Positions 17,601 to 27,013 of a stretch of DNA of 64,000 bases are shown here, one piece after another. Under the pieces are notes generated by a model. The model had not been told where the DNA came from and searched no databases. It saw only the letters and a program-made list of their open reading frames with translations. Position 1 is the stretch's first letter. Each line of letters opens with the position of its first letter. Source of the DNA: Acidobacteriota bacterium (lineage in GTDB: Bacteria > Acidobacteriota > Blastocatellia > RBC074); the NCBI GenBank assembly GCA_016710075.1, contig JADJLO010000038.1, forward strand, positions 372,001 to 436,000. Reading direction: 5' to 3'. Made by a program: the position numbers and the translations under genes.

Positions 17601-20041
17601 TTATCCTGGTCTCCCGGCGCCGCTGTGACGGCGGCGAGATTCCGGAGAGTCGAGTTCTGAGCCAGGTTCGCATTGGCTCGAACCTGAATCGAGAATGTCG
17701 TTACGCTCCCGGCCGGCAGTGTTGCCGCGCTGGTGCAGTTGACCACGGGCGATGAGAGCGAGCAGGTGAATCCGCCCGGTCCGCTGATGGTCGTGCCCTG
17801 ATAGGTCACTCCGGCAGGCAGCGTGTCGCTGACCTTGACTCCCGTGCTTGCATCGCTCGGGCCGCGATTGGTCAGCTTCAACGTGTAGACGAACGTTTCT
17901 CCTGCGCTGACAAACTCAGGCCCGGTCTTGTCGATCGCGAGGTCCGTTTCGCGGACAACCACGACCGTCGCCGATCCCGTTGGATTCGGCCCGATCTGCG
18001 GGTCATTGTTGGTCACATTCGCCGTCACCGTGTTGGTCAGCGGGCCCGGCGTGTAGTTCGGCTGGATTCTCAGAATCAGCGTCACCTGATTCGCCGTGAA
18101 GGTCGTCCCGGCGGGCACTTTTCCGCTCGGCAGACACGTCAGCACCGTATTGGCGCCATTCATGCTGCAGGCCGCGCCGCCGAGGATTCCCGTCCCTCCT
18201 CCGAAGGAGTGGAACGTCGTTCCGGCCGGCACAGTGTCGGTGATGCCGGAGGCACCCAGCATCCCGTCACTTGGCCCGGGGTTCTCTACTGCGATGGTGT
18301 AGCTGATCAGTTCGCCCGCCGAGAAATTCGGAACCGTATTCCCGCCGAGTCCTGTGACCTGCTTGCGAAGTTTCACCGCCGCAGTACTGTTGACCGTTAC
18401 ATTTGCAAGATTGTCGTTGTTTGATTGATTGGCCGAAGTCGCGTTCGGCGAATCACCCGGATTCGGATCGGTCGTGGAGGACGCGATGGTCACGCGGTTT
18501 GCGAGTACCGTGCTTCCGGCCACATCCGGATTAGCCTTGACCTTGATGGTAAAGCTCAACTCACCGGGTTGCGGGAAAATCCCGCTCAATGCGCCAGGGG
18601 CCAGGACGGGCATGGTGCAGATAACCGTTCCCGTCTGCCCGATTACAGGAGTCGTGCAGACGAGATTCGGATTGGCATTGGCCAGTGAAACGAAGGTTGT
18701 CTGCGCCGGAAGCGTGTCCGTAATCACCACATTGGCCGCATTCGATGGGCCGTTGTTGCGATAGTAGACCGTGTAATCGAATGTCCCGCCGGCATCGATG
18801 CTCGTCGTCGAGCTGACCTTGCGGACTCCGAGGTCCGCCGTTGCCTTGACCAGAGTGCTGGTCGGAGGCGAAGCATTATTCGATGTGTTCGGATCGGGTG
18901 TTGCGTTCGGCCCTGTTGATGCGATCGTCACCGTATTCTGGATCAGAGTCCCATCAGGCACACCGGCAGGAACCCTCGCCTGGAAAGTAATGGTTCCACT
19001 CGCTCCCGCAGGCAATACTCCTGCGGCATTTGTTCCAAATCCGTTGGCAACGGGTGTACAGGTCACCTGCTGACCCGGCGCCGGGACAGGCGTGCAACTC
19101 AGGTTAGGCGCCTGGAAAGATCCGGGCACAAGAGTCAGATTCGCCGGAATAGTATCGACAATCTGAACTCCATTGGCACTGCCCGGTCCCGAATTTCTGT
19201 AGTTGATCGTGTAGGTGATGGTGTCGGCAGCGGTTGTGCCGCCTGCCGTCACCATTGCCGGCGACGAGGTCTTCGTCACCTGCAGATCCGCATTCGGCCC
19301 GACCGCCGTGCTTGTGGTCGATGAATCATTGGTCGGATTCGTATCCTGCAATCCGGCATTGGTTCCTGTCTGCGTCACTCCCACCGTTGCGGTGTTGACC
19401 ACGAAACCGGGAGCCGGTGCGAAATTCGGATCGACTTTCAGTTTGAATGAGATGGTCGCGGACTGTCCGGGTGTTAAAACTGCCGTCCCCGTGCAGGGGA
19501 ATACGGCTGATCCGCCCGTACAGTTGAATCCCGGCGCGCTCAGACTGCTGCTGACATATGTTGTCTGTGCGGGCAGCGTGTCGCTGACCTGATATTCATT
19601 GGCGTTGACCGTGCTCGGACCGTTGTTGGTTACTTTGATCGTATAAGTGATCTCGTTTCCGGCGCTTACTGCTTCCGGAGTGGCTTTCTTCTCGATCGCC
19701 AGATCGGCCTTGCGATTGACCGTGGTCGTTGCAGTTGAACTCGATGTGTTGTCGTTCGGGTTTCCGTCGTTGTCGGTCCAAGTGACTGTCGCCGTGTTCT
19801 GTAGCGGCCCGGTTGTTCCGGATCCCACTTTCGCCACGACCGTCACCGTCGCGCTCTGCCCCGCTCCAAGCGTCACGGCCGGACAGTTGAGTGCTGTTCC
19901 CGCTCCGTTCGCCGCGCAGGCGCTCAGCGCTCCCGTGCCGCTCACGCTCACCACCGCCGTTCCGCTCGGGAACGGATCCGTCAACTGCACGCTCTGCGCA
20001 TCCGACGGGCCCGCATTGCTGACCACTATCGTGTAGGTCAC
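14657..20041 (-). CDS. Giant protein A, central-C fragment (about 12 DUF11 units)
   Basis: A 1,794-codon open stretch made only of DUF11 units, recognised by repeated starts such as KADLAIEKKATPEAV, TADLGVRKVSSTTS, GADLQLRKFADRT and VSDLVTTKTHTPDP. Each unit contains a GPSDA-type motif, a DTLPA strand and ends near DPNxxNN. The stop at 14657 (after VVAGTKLRQTIS) is caused by the junction that lacks about 200 nt compared with gene B. The upstream end is a missing C in a CC run near 20050. Not an independent gene. Confidence 0.7.
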   Translation of the reverse strand: MTYTIVVSNAGPSDAQSVQLTDPFPSGTAVVSVSGTGALSACAANGAGTALNCPAVTLGAGQSATVTVVAKVGSGTTGPLQNTATVTWTDNDGNPNDNTSSSTATTTVNRKADLAIEKKATPEAVSAGNEITYTIKVTNNGPSTVNANEYQVSDTLPAQTTYVSSSLSAPGFNCTGGSAVFPCTGTAVLTPGQSATISFKLKVDPNFAPAPGFVVNTATVGVTQTGTNAGLQDTNPTNDSSTTSTAVGPNADLQVTKTSSPAMVTAGGTTAADTITYTINYRNSGPGSANGVQIVDTIPANLTLVPGSFQAPNLSCTPVPAPGQQVTCTPVANGFGTNAAGVLPAGASGTITFQARVPAGVPDGTLIQNTVTIASTGPNATPDPNTSNNASPPTSTLVKATADLGVRKVSSTTSIDAGGTFDYTVYYRNNGPSNAANVVITDTLPAQTTFVSLANANPNLVCTTPVIGQTGTVICTMPVLAPGALSGIFPQPGELSFTIKVKANPDVAGSTVLANRVTIASSTTDPNPGDSPNATSANQSNNDNLANVTVNSTAAVKLRKQVTGLGGNTVPNFSAGELISYTIAVENPGPSDGMLGASGITDTVPAGTTFHSFGGGTGILGGAACSMNGANTVLTCLPSGKVPAGTTFTANQVTLILRIQPNYTPGPLTNTVTANVTNNDPQIGPNPTGSATVVVVRETDLAIDKTGPEFVSAGETFVYTLKLTNRGPSDASTGVKVSDTLPAGVTYQGTTISGPGGFTCSLSSPVVNCTSAATLPAGSVTTFSIQVRANANLAQNSTLRNLAAVTAAPGDQDNNPSNNNDEFVSVVTTGADLQLRKFADRTTVTSGTTGNQIVYTVEIVNNGPSNASLVMIEDQLPANVTFDTGFGTGGFIVTPLSSFSPNGMAPTPPQPTGASCSINPAGSNRIVCTVDNSGNGAGNDMIAGQRLQVQYRVSVPAGVPLGTAIVNAARVASFGPNNATPDPNAANNAFGVQVAVSQGADLSISKAVDVFDDGTTFDDNGDPVIAGQIVDYRLTINNQGPSDAANVVVTDTLPANARFISVNTGNSGFVCSPPAVGTMGGTLSCSRAILPPGVTNQNPAPANLPPVTIIVRVQVDPSIASGNVINSASVSSSTPDPGPGANSSSVSNPVNTSSMVDKFKSASPDPVIAGENLTYTLTIVNRGQSDAQNVVLTDVLPSFTSFVSWSGSGAFAAPATCTINGSTLTCKPQGGSAATPPDGILRAGATGTLTVVVKVASDAPETVGPNSFSLASSTPGVAGSSNAVTTKVIHKTDLAITKTAPSEVVAGSNIDYVLTVRNNGSSSFTNGTIHVTDTLPSADMMLVSATSTGPGILTNAFTCTQTGGVINCDYNVPPNAFFPPDGVATIVLKIKAPNNVIDGANFNNRADVGIINDANDPTDTNGDPMDMNPGNNSSQASSAVRTLADLELVKDVISPAPPAQVKAGENITYRLRIRNNGPSNAQNVRLEDIIPGNTVFLPGTITYGVGNLGFTAGSCIYNSPSTGAPQGSLTCVPNAQPAAIPPTAAGELVSSTNYDVITFQVTVNPSVIGGTLSTNQARALTTTNDPNSSNNTSLATSTATNAASQLTITKVVQSAVTTISYPSPAGPVGPASTSGTLALPGTGTTSVAVIPGTTMTYNLVVTNNGPSDILSPQIVDVLPAGVTFVSARKVSGNGTYNCSNFGSNVSCVAPMLPAPQNGVGNTATIEVVVRIDPSVKTALVNNATIEGTTNGFNTPIGAATQLTTPVQGVSDLVTTKTHTPDPVVAGTKLRQTIS

Positions 20042-20973
20042 GTTCTCTCGGCCACCACCGGATCCGGTGTGTCGGTCTTGATCACCGTCACCGCTGCATC
20101 CGTCTGCACCGCCGTCACTCCGTTGTCCGTGTCAGGCTTTGCGTTCGCTCCTGACTGGTCGCCGTCGTCACCGTCGCGATGTTGTTGATCGTCGTTCCCT
20201 GGTAGCTCGCCGCCACCTTCACTCCCAGCGTGAAGTTCACCGATGTCGGCCCGGGATTGCTCGCCGCCAGCACCGGCGTCGTGCATCTTACCGTTCCTCC
20301 TGCCCGACCGCGGGCGTCACGCAGTTCCATCCAGGCACCACGCTGATGCTCTCAAAGAGCAGTCCCGCCGGCAGCGCATCCACCCACTCCACGCTCTGCG
20401 CATCCGATGGACCGTAATTCCTCACCGTCACCGTGTAGGTCGCCACCGTCGCGCTTCCCGCCACCACCGTCGGCGGCGTCGAGTCGCTCTTGACCATCTC
20501 CACATCCGCAACCGCCGTCACCAGCGTCTGCGTCGGCCCCTGCGTGTTATTCCCCGTGCTCGGGTCCGGCGTCGCGCCGGGCCCGAACGTTCCGACGTTC
20601 GCCGTGTTGGTGATCAGCGTCCCCTGCGGCACGCCTGCTCCCACGCTCACCACATAGCTGATCGTCGCCATCGCTCCGTTCGCCATCGTCCCGGTCGGCT
20701 GGCAGGTGAAGGTCGTCCCTCCGGCTGTTCCATTGCTCAGCCCCGTGCAGCTCCAGTTTGCGGGGATCGTCACGCTCGTCACCGTCGTGTTCGCCGGCAC
20801 CGTTTCCGTCACCCTCACTCCCACTGCATCCGCGGGCCCGAGGTTGCTCACCTTGAGCGAGTAGCTGATCGTTCCGCTTCCGGCAACCAGAGGATTCGAA
20901 CTCGGCACCGCCATTTTCTCTATCGCCAGATCCGCCAGCGCCGTCGATACAGGCGTCTGCACCGTCGAACTGT
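19677..20973. repeat. 1.3-kb near-identical direct repeat in giant gene A, copy 1
   Basis: Matches 21318-22617 at an offset of 1,641 bp at the left end and 1,644 bp at the right end. The 3-bp difference is fully explained by three single-C losses in this copy (near 20050, 20150 and 20300). It covers about four DUF11 units. The remaining mismatches are few and mostly silent. Confidence 0.85.
20038..20286 (-). CDS. Giant protein A, short segment between clustered frame breaks
   Basis: Only 82 codons are open. Compared with the near-identical copy at 21679-21940, this stretch has three single-base losses, all of one C: CC to C near 20050, CCC to CC near 20150 and CCC to CC near 20300. Restoring them yields the same DUF11 sequence as the second copy (VIKTDTPDPVVAGENV and so on). 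The reading here is partly out of frame, so the translated product as written is not meaningful. Confidence 0.5.
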   Translation of the reverse strand: MHDAGAGGEQSRADIGELHAGSEGGGELPGNDDQQHRDGDDGDQSGANAKPDTDNGVTAVQTDAAVTVIKTDTPDPVVAERT

Positions 20974-23900
20974 CATTTGTCGGATTCGGATCTGTGTACC
21001 CGGTTCCCGAGACAGGATCGACCTTCGCCGTATTTGCGATCACTCCGGGCACTGGGGTGAAGGTCGCATTGACTTTCACCCTGACACTGATCAAGGCCAT
21101 CTCGCCAGGGGCCAGGGCGGGACCGGTGCACGGGAATATTGCCGCGCCACCGGTGCAGTTGAATCCTGGTGCACTCAGGCTACCGCCTACAAGAGTCGTG
21201 CCTGAGGGCGGGAATGGAGTATCACTGACTACATATTCATTGGCATTGACCGAGCTCGGGCCGTTGTTGGTTACTTTGATCGTATAGACAATCTCATCGC
21301 CGGGCTTGACGGCCTCTGGAGTGGCTTTCTTCTCGATCGCCAGATCGGCCTTGCGATTGACCGTGGTCGTTGCAGTTGAACTCGATGTGTTGTCGTTCGG
21401 GTTTCCGTCGTTGTCGGTCCAAGTGACTGTCGCCGTGTTCGACAACGGCCCGCTTGTTCCAGGTCCCACTTTCGCCACGACCGTCACCGTCGCGCTCTGC
21501 CCCGCTCCAAGCGTCACGGCCGGACAGTTGAGTGCCGTCCCCGCTCCGTTCGCCGCGCAGGCGCTCAGCGCTCCCGTCCCGCTCACGCTGACTATCGTCA
21601 ACCCGCTCGGGAACGGATCCGTCAACTGCACGTTCTGCGCATCCGACGGGCCCGCATTGCTGACCACTATCGTGTAGGTCACGTTCTCTCCGGCCACCAC
21701 CGGATCCGGTGTGTCGGTCTTGATCACCGTCACCGCTGCATCCGTCTGCACCGCCGTCACTCCGTTGTCCGTGTCAGGCTTTGCGTTCGCTCCCTGACTG
21801 GTCGCCGTCGTCACCGTCGCGATGTTGTTGATCGTCGTTCCCTGGTAGCTCGCCGCCACCTTCACTCCCAGCGTGAAGTTCACCGATGTCGGCCCGGGAT
21901 TGCCCGCCGCCAGCACCGGCGTCGTGCATCTCACCGTTCCTCCCTGCCCGACCGCGGGCGTCACGCAGTTCCATCCAGGCACCACGCTGATGCTCTCAAA
22001 CAGCAATCCCGCCGGCAGCGCATCCACCCACTCCACGCTCTGCGCATCCGATGGACCGTAATTCCTCACCGTCACCGTGTAGGTTGCCACCGTCGCGCTT
22101 CCCGCCACCACCGTCGGCGGCGTCGAGTCGCTCTTGACCATCTCCACATCCGCAACCGCCGTCACCAGCGTCTGCGTCGGCCCCTGCGTGTTATTCCCCG
22201 TGCTCGGGTCCGGCGTCGCGCCAGGCCCGAACGTTCCGATGTTCGCTGTGTTCGTGATCAGCGTCCCCTGCGGCACGCTCGCTCCCACGCTCACCACATA
22301 GCTGATCGTCGCCATCGCTCCGTTCGCCATCGTCCCGGTCGGCTGGCAGGTGAAGGTCGTCCCTCCGGCTGTTCCATTGCTCAGCCCCGTGCAGCTCCAG
22401 TTTGCGGGGATCGTCACGCTCGTCACCGTCGTGTTCGCCGGCACAGTGTCCGTCACCCTCACTCCAACTGCATCCGCGGGCCCGAGGTTGCTCACCTTCA
22501 GCGAGTAGCTGATCGTTCCGCTTCCGGCAACCAGAGGATTCGAACTCGGCACCGCCGTCTTCTCTATCGCCAGATCCGCCAGCGCCGTCGATACAGGCGT
22601 CTGCACCGTCGAACTGTTGTTCGTTGAATCGGAATCCTGCAGACCATTTGTTGTGCCGGTACTCGTAATTCCGACTGTAGCCGTGTTGAGTATGGTGCCC
22701 GGAACCGGCGTGAAGCCGGCGCTCAACTGCACGGTGAAGCTGATGTTTGCCATCGCTCCCGGCGCCAGGTCAACATTGCCCACGCATGGAAAAACACTCA
22801 GGCCGTTGCAGCTGAAACCGGGGGCGGTGATCGTCCCCTGAATCGGCACATTCGTGATCGGGAATGTCGGATCGGTTACCTGATATTCATTCGCCCGGAC
22901 GTTGCTCGGGCCGTTGTTGGTCACCTTGATTGTATAGACGATCTGATCTCCGACCTTGACTGCATTCGGCGTCGCCTGCTTGACGATTGCCAGATCCGCT
23001 CGACGCACCACTGTGACATCCGAAGTCGAGGTGTTGTTTGTCAGATCAGGATCCGTGGTTGTCCCTCTCACTTGTGCCCTGTTGGTCAGCACACCTGCGT
23101 TCGCATTCGGATCTATCTGAGCTGCCACCAAAATCGTGTATTGAGCGCCTGACGGAATCGATCCGCTGCTCATCAGGCAGTGGAAGTCAGTGTAGGAACC
23201 AACTCCAGGAGCAGGGGCGACCGGCCCGGCCCCTGCCATACAGGCGAAGCCCGGGGCACCGGAGGTATTGGCAGAAACGAACGTCACTCCCGCCGGCAAA
23301 TCGTCGTCCAGAACTATTGGGGCCACTGAATCACTCGGCCCATTATTCCTCAGGACGTATGTGTAATTGACTGTTCCGCCCGCCCCAATGGGGCTCTGCT
23401 GTGTTGATTTGACCAGCGACAGATCCGCACGCGGAGTCGGTGTGGTCGTCACCGTATCCTGGTTGTTATCGGGAGTCGGGTCGTATGTGCCTGGCGGCGG
23501 AGTCACCGATGCCGTATTGATGATCGGTTGAGTCGTATCCGGCTTGACTGTCGCATTGATGGTATAGGTCAGCTTGTTGGCTGCACCTGCCGCAATGTCC
23601 CCGTCGTATCGATGCTTCCCGTACCATTGGGAGCGCCGCACGGCCGCCCCTGTCGGCACACAACTCCACGTGGCATTGATCAATGATGCCGGCAGGGCAT
23701 CGACAATCCTGGCCCCGACGACGTTGCTGATCCCGCCATTGGTCACGACCAGAGAGTAAGTGATCGTCTGGCCCGGTATGATAGTCAAGGGCCCGATCTT
23801 GTCGATCGCCAGATCCGCTCGCGGAGCCGCATTGTCGACATCAGTCGCGCTGTTGTTGGCCGGATTGATATCCGTGAAAGGCGCTCCCGGCGGAATGACG

Positions 23901-26900
23901 ATCGATGCCGTATTGCTCAGCGGCCCCGTGGTCCCGCTGCTCACCGTCCCCGAAACCACGATCTTCAGGAAGTTGCCGGGCCCGCCCGTCAGGCTGGCCC
24001 CTGTGAAACTCACAATATTTCCGGCGCTGGCGTTGGTTCCGCACGATGCCACTCCTGTTGGAGTACAGGTCACCGTCACCCCTGTGATGACCGCTGGAAC
24101 CGTGTCTGCGATATTGAATCCGTTCGCCGTTCCCGCTTCGTTATTGACCACCATGATGGTGTAGCTGATCGGGCCGCCCGGAATGTAGGTGTCGCTTCCG
24201 TCATCCTTGGTGATCGCCAGATCGTTGGGCTGGATCGTCACGCTCGCCGATGAGCTGGTGTTGTAGTTGTTGACGCCACCGCCAACGCCCGTTCGTTCAT
24301 CCGGAGTCGTTCCGCTCTGCGACGTCCAGTTTAGATTCGCAGTATTCGGGAATACCTGGTTCGAGGTCGCCGGAGGACAAGTCGGGGTCTTCGCACGATA
24401 TTTGATGGTCACGGAGCTTCCCATCGGGAAGCTCCCCCACTGAGCTGTGACCACCTGACCAAGTTCCGTCAGTGTCGTTGGAGCTGCGCTCGGCGGCGCA
24501 GCAGAAAACACCATCAATGAACCCGGATCGTAAATCATTCCTGTTGGAATGACATCCTTGAGCTCAACGTCATATGCCGTGGCAGTGCTTTGCGGCGCGT
24601 GACTCACTGTGATCGTATAGGTCAGCAGTTCGCCGCATTCGGCCGTCAACTTGCTGACGGTCTTGTTGACCTGCAGACGCGGTTCGATCACAGAGACAGT
24701 CTGTGATGAAGGACCGCTCGTCACATTCGTATTGGTGTTGGGATCGGTATAGCCGACCGTCGCCACGTTAGTCAGCGGCGTCGTGTTGACATTGGTAGAG
24801 ATATTATTGACCTTCGCAACCACACGCAGGATAAATGCATTTGATGCCGCGACGTTGTCATTGACCGTCGTCACATCACCGAAACTGAAGGCAAGAAGCG
24901 CCCCGTCGCCCGGCGATACCGGACTGAGCACCGCCGCAAGCGGGCCGCCATTGTAATTGTTAGTCAGTATCCCGCCGCTGCCGATCGCCGTGGTGATCAG
25001 CGAATGGCCGACATAGGACATCCCTGCCGGCAGATCGTCCGAGACTACCAGATTGCGGGTGATCCCTTCGGGCAGCGTCACCAGCAGGTTATAGACCACC
25101 TGGTCGCCAATCGTATAACTGGTCGGCGACGGCGCCAGCTTGCTGATTGTCGGAGTGTTGACCGTCACCAGCGAAGATGCTGTGCGCGTATAATTATTGA
25201 CCAGGCCCGATCCGTCACGCTCTCCATTGGGAGCGCCCGAACCTCCGGGTGTATTCGTCCCGGTTCCATTCGGTGAGGTCCCGGTCATCGGCAGACTCGA
25301 AAAGGCGAGATTCACCGTGTTGGGGATCTTCTGACCGGCATAAGTATTGGCGTTGATGACCGCGGTGTAGGTCACCATCACGCTGCCACCCACCGGGATA
25401 GCCCCGATTGCCACGTCCACGGTATTGCCCGCTGAGATATTAGTGATCCCGCTGGCGCCAAAGGCGGGTATCACGTTCACACTCCCGACATTTAATGTCA
25501 GGAATGGGGGCAGAACGTCGAGCATCCTTGTTTCAAAAGCCGTGGCGGAATTGGGCCCGCTGTTGGTGTAATTCACCGTGTAGGTGATGGTATCGCCGGC
25601 ATCCCCAGTGACCGGGTTTGCACCCTTGGTCAATATCAGGTTCGGTTCCAGTATGGTCGAGACGATATTATTCGATGTCCCGACATTCGCGCCGTTGTCA
25701 AATACATTGAAGTTGTTCGTGCGCGTCACGCCGGCAATATTGACCCCGTCATTGAGAACCAGGGCATTGAATTCGACGAGGACATATTCCAGATTGGCAT
25801 CCATATCCCCATTAACCAGATTGCCCAGCTTGAAGAAAACAGCGGTGCCGCCGGCATAGACATCCGTGTTTGCCAGGGCATCGTTCGAGACAGCCGTATC
25901 AGGAAGCGTGCATGCCGGGGTGATGGTGTTGATTGTCGTCTCATCGCCCGAAAGGATGATCGACGGATTCCCTGACAATCCGTTACAACCGGTCGTCGCA
26001 GCCGTCAAAGTGGTGGAGTTGATGCCGGCAACCATATTCGTCACAAAGGCGAATTTCGCCGTGCCGTCATTGATGTACTGCAGACCTGCCGGGATGTTGT
26101 CTTTAAATTGCAGGTTGGTAGTCGACCCTTCGGGCAGACGTATCCTCAGCCGGTATCGAACAATCTCGCCAATGGCCAGATTCGGATCGGCGGTGTGCGC
26201 TTCGGAACTTCTGGCTATCGATTTGGTTGGATCGGTCGGGAAAATGTTGACGGTCGCAGTCCCCGTCGAAATGTAATCATTGACGCCGCCCGAGCCGTCG
26301 CGCTCGATCGCATCGACATTGTGCAGCGAACGCTGGCCGGGTGTTCCGTCCAGGCTCGACCACCTGGTCGTCGCCGTATTCGGGAATGACTGCCCCGGCA
26401 TGACCGTTTGTGCCAGCACTCCACTGACGGTGATCGTAATCGTCCGGTTTGCTGTCTGGGAGATCAGATCAAACGGTGCCACGCTTTGCAGCGTATTGCC
26501 GCTCAGTGTGAAGTTCGCCAGATTCAGCAAACCGGCTGAATCTACGACTGATGTAATCATCGGGGTCAGGACAACTCCCGGGATCGGATCATTGACCGTC
26601 ACCTCGAAGGCATCAGGCGAATTGGCCGCCTGCGTCAGCGTAATTTTGAAGACCACCGGATCATCGGCATCGCCGTTCGCGGATAAGCCCTCCGGACCGC
26701 CGTTGATACTCACCGTCTTTGTAGTGCCGACCTGCGGTGCGATGATTGTGATCTCCGGCGCCGATACTGCCGGCAGCGTCCCGCCGGTAAAGCTCAGAAC
26801 TGCTGAGTTATTCCTCAACTGCCCGGCCTGATTGATGGCGGTATTGAGCACCACCGCCCGGTATGTGATCGTGATCGTCTCGGCCACGGCATTGTTGGTG

Positions 26901-27013
26901 TTGGAGTTCGTCACTGTGCCGAGGTTGAATGTCGCGCTTATCCCGTTGGCGCCGACCGCCGGATTCGGGCTCGGACTGGCCGGACCGATCGTTATCGGAT
27001 TGCTGTAGTTCAC
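20288..27013 (-). CDS. Giant protein A, central-N fragment (long DUF11 array)
   Basis: 2,241 codons. The first about 1,000 residues hold longer DUF11-like units (DPTKSIARSSEAHTADP, EPNLILTKGANPVTG, EPRLQVNKTVSKLTAECG). After that come regular units, including a multi-unit block repeated almost exactly at DNA level (see repeats 19677-20973 and 21318-22617). The apparent start (MNYSNPITIG) is internal: one extra G near 27017 separates it from the preceding frame, which reads SVTKSS directly before. Confidence 0.72.
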   Translation of the reverse strand: MNYSNPITIGPASPSPNPAVGANGISATFNLGTVTNSNTNNAVAETITITYRAVVLNTAINQAGQLRNNSAVLSFTGGTLPAVSAPEITIIAPQVGTTKTVSINGGPEGLSANGDADDPVVFKITLTQAANSPDAFEVTVNDPIPGVVLTPMITSVVDSAGLLNLANFTLSGNTLQSVAPFDLISQTANRTITITVSGVLAQTVMPGQSFPNTATTRWSSLDGTPGQRSLHNVDAIERDGSGGVNDYISTGTATVNIFPTDPTKSIARSSEAHTADPNLAIGEIVRYRLRIRLPEGSTTNLQFKDNIPAGLQYINDGTAKFAFVTNMVAGINSTTLTAATTGCNGLSGNPSIILSGDETTINTITPACTLPDTAVSNDALANTDVYAGGTAVFFKLGNLVNGDMDANLEYVLVEFNALVLNDGVNIAGVTRTNNFNVFDNGANVGTSNNIVSTILEPNLILTKGANPVTGDAGDTITYTVNYTNSGPNSATAFETRMLDVLPPFLTLNVGSVNVIPAFGASGITNISAGNTVDVAIGAIPVGGSVMVTYTAVINANTYAGQKIPNTVNLAFSSLPMTGTSPNGTGTNTPGGSGAPNGERDGSGLVNNYTRTASSLVTVNTPTISKLAPSPTSYTIGDQVVYNLLVTLPEGITRNLVVSDDLPAGMSYVGHSLITTAIGSGGILTNNYNGGPLAAVLSPVSPGDGALLAFSFGDVTTVNDNVAASNAFILRVVAKVNNISTNVNTTPLTNVATVGYTDPNTNTNVTSGPSSQTVSVIEPRLQVNKTVSKLTAECGELLTYTITVSHAPQSTATAYDVELKDVIPTGMIYDPGSLMVFSAAPPSAAPTTLTELGQVVTAQWGSFPMGSSVTIKYRAKTPTCPPATSNQVFPNTANLNWTSQSGTTPDERTGVGGGVNNYNTSSSASVTIQPNDLAITKDDGSDTYIPGGPISYTIMVVNNEAGTANGFNIADTVPAVITGVTVTCTPTGVASCGTNASAGNIVSFTGASLTGGPGNFLKIVVSGTVSSGTTGPLSNTASIVIPPGAPFTDINPANNSATDVDNAAPRADLAIDKIGPLTIIPGQTITYSLVVTNGGISNVVGARIVDALPASLINATWSCVPTGAAVRRSQWYGKHRYDGDIAAGAANKLTYTINATVKPDTTQPIINTASVTPPPGTYDPTPDNNQDTVTTTPTPRADLSLVKSTQQSPIGAGGTVNYTYVLRNNGPSDSVAPIVLDDDLPAGVTFVSANTSGAPGFACMAGAGPVAPAPGVGSYTDFHCLMSSGSIPSGAQYTILVAAQIDPNANAGVLTNRAQVRGTTTDPDLTNNTSTSDVTVVRRADLAIVKQATPNAVKVGDQIVYTIKVTNNGPSNVRANEYQVTDPTFPITNVPIQGTITAPGFSCNGLSVFPCVGNVDLAPGAMANISFTVQLSAGFTPVPGTILNTATVGITSTGTTNGLQDSDSTNNSSTVQTPVSTALADLAIEKTAVPSSNPLVAGSGTISYSLKVSNLGPADAVGVRVTDTVPANTTVTSVTIPANWSCTGLSNGTAGGTTFTCQPTGTMANGAMATISYVVSVGASVPQGTLITNTANIGTFGPGATPDPSTGNNTQGPTQTLVTAVADVEMVKSDSTPPTVVAGSATVATYTVTVRNYGPSDAQSVEWVDALPAGLLFESISVVPGWNCVTPAVGQGGTVRCTTPVLAAGNPGPTSVNFTLGVKVAASYQGTTINNIATVTTATSQGANAKPDTDNGVTAVQTDAAVTVIKTDTPDPVVAGENVTYTIVVSNAGPSDAQNVQLTDPFPSGLTIVSVSGTGALSACAANGAGTALNCPAVTLGAGQSATVTVVAKVGPGTSGPLSNTATVTWTDNDGNPNDNTSSSTATTTVNRKADLAIEKKATPEAVKPGDEIVYTIKVTNNGPSSVNANEYVVSDTPFPPSGTTLVGGSLSAPGFNCTGGAAIFPCTGPALAPGEMALISVRVKVNATFTPVPGVIANTAKVDPVSGTGYTDPNPTNDSSTVQTPVSTALADLAIEKMAVPSSNPLVAGSGTISYSLKVSNLGPADAVGVRVTETVPANTTVTSVTIPANWSCTGLSNGTAGGTTFTCQPTGTMANGAMATISYVVSVGAGVPQGTLITNTANVGTFGPGATPDPSTGNNTQGPTQTLVTAVADVEMVKSDSTPPTVVAGSATVATYTVTVRNYGPSDAQSVEWVDALPAGLLFESISVVPGWNCVTPAVGQEER
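21318..22617. repeat. 1.3-kb near-identical direct repeat in giant gene A, copy 2
   Basis: The intact-frame copy of the repeat at 19677-20973. Together they show that gene A grew by tandem duplication of multi-domain blocks rather than single domains. Confidence 0.85.
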
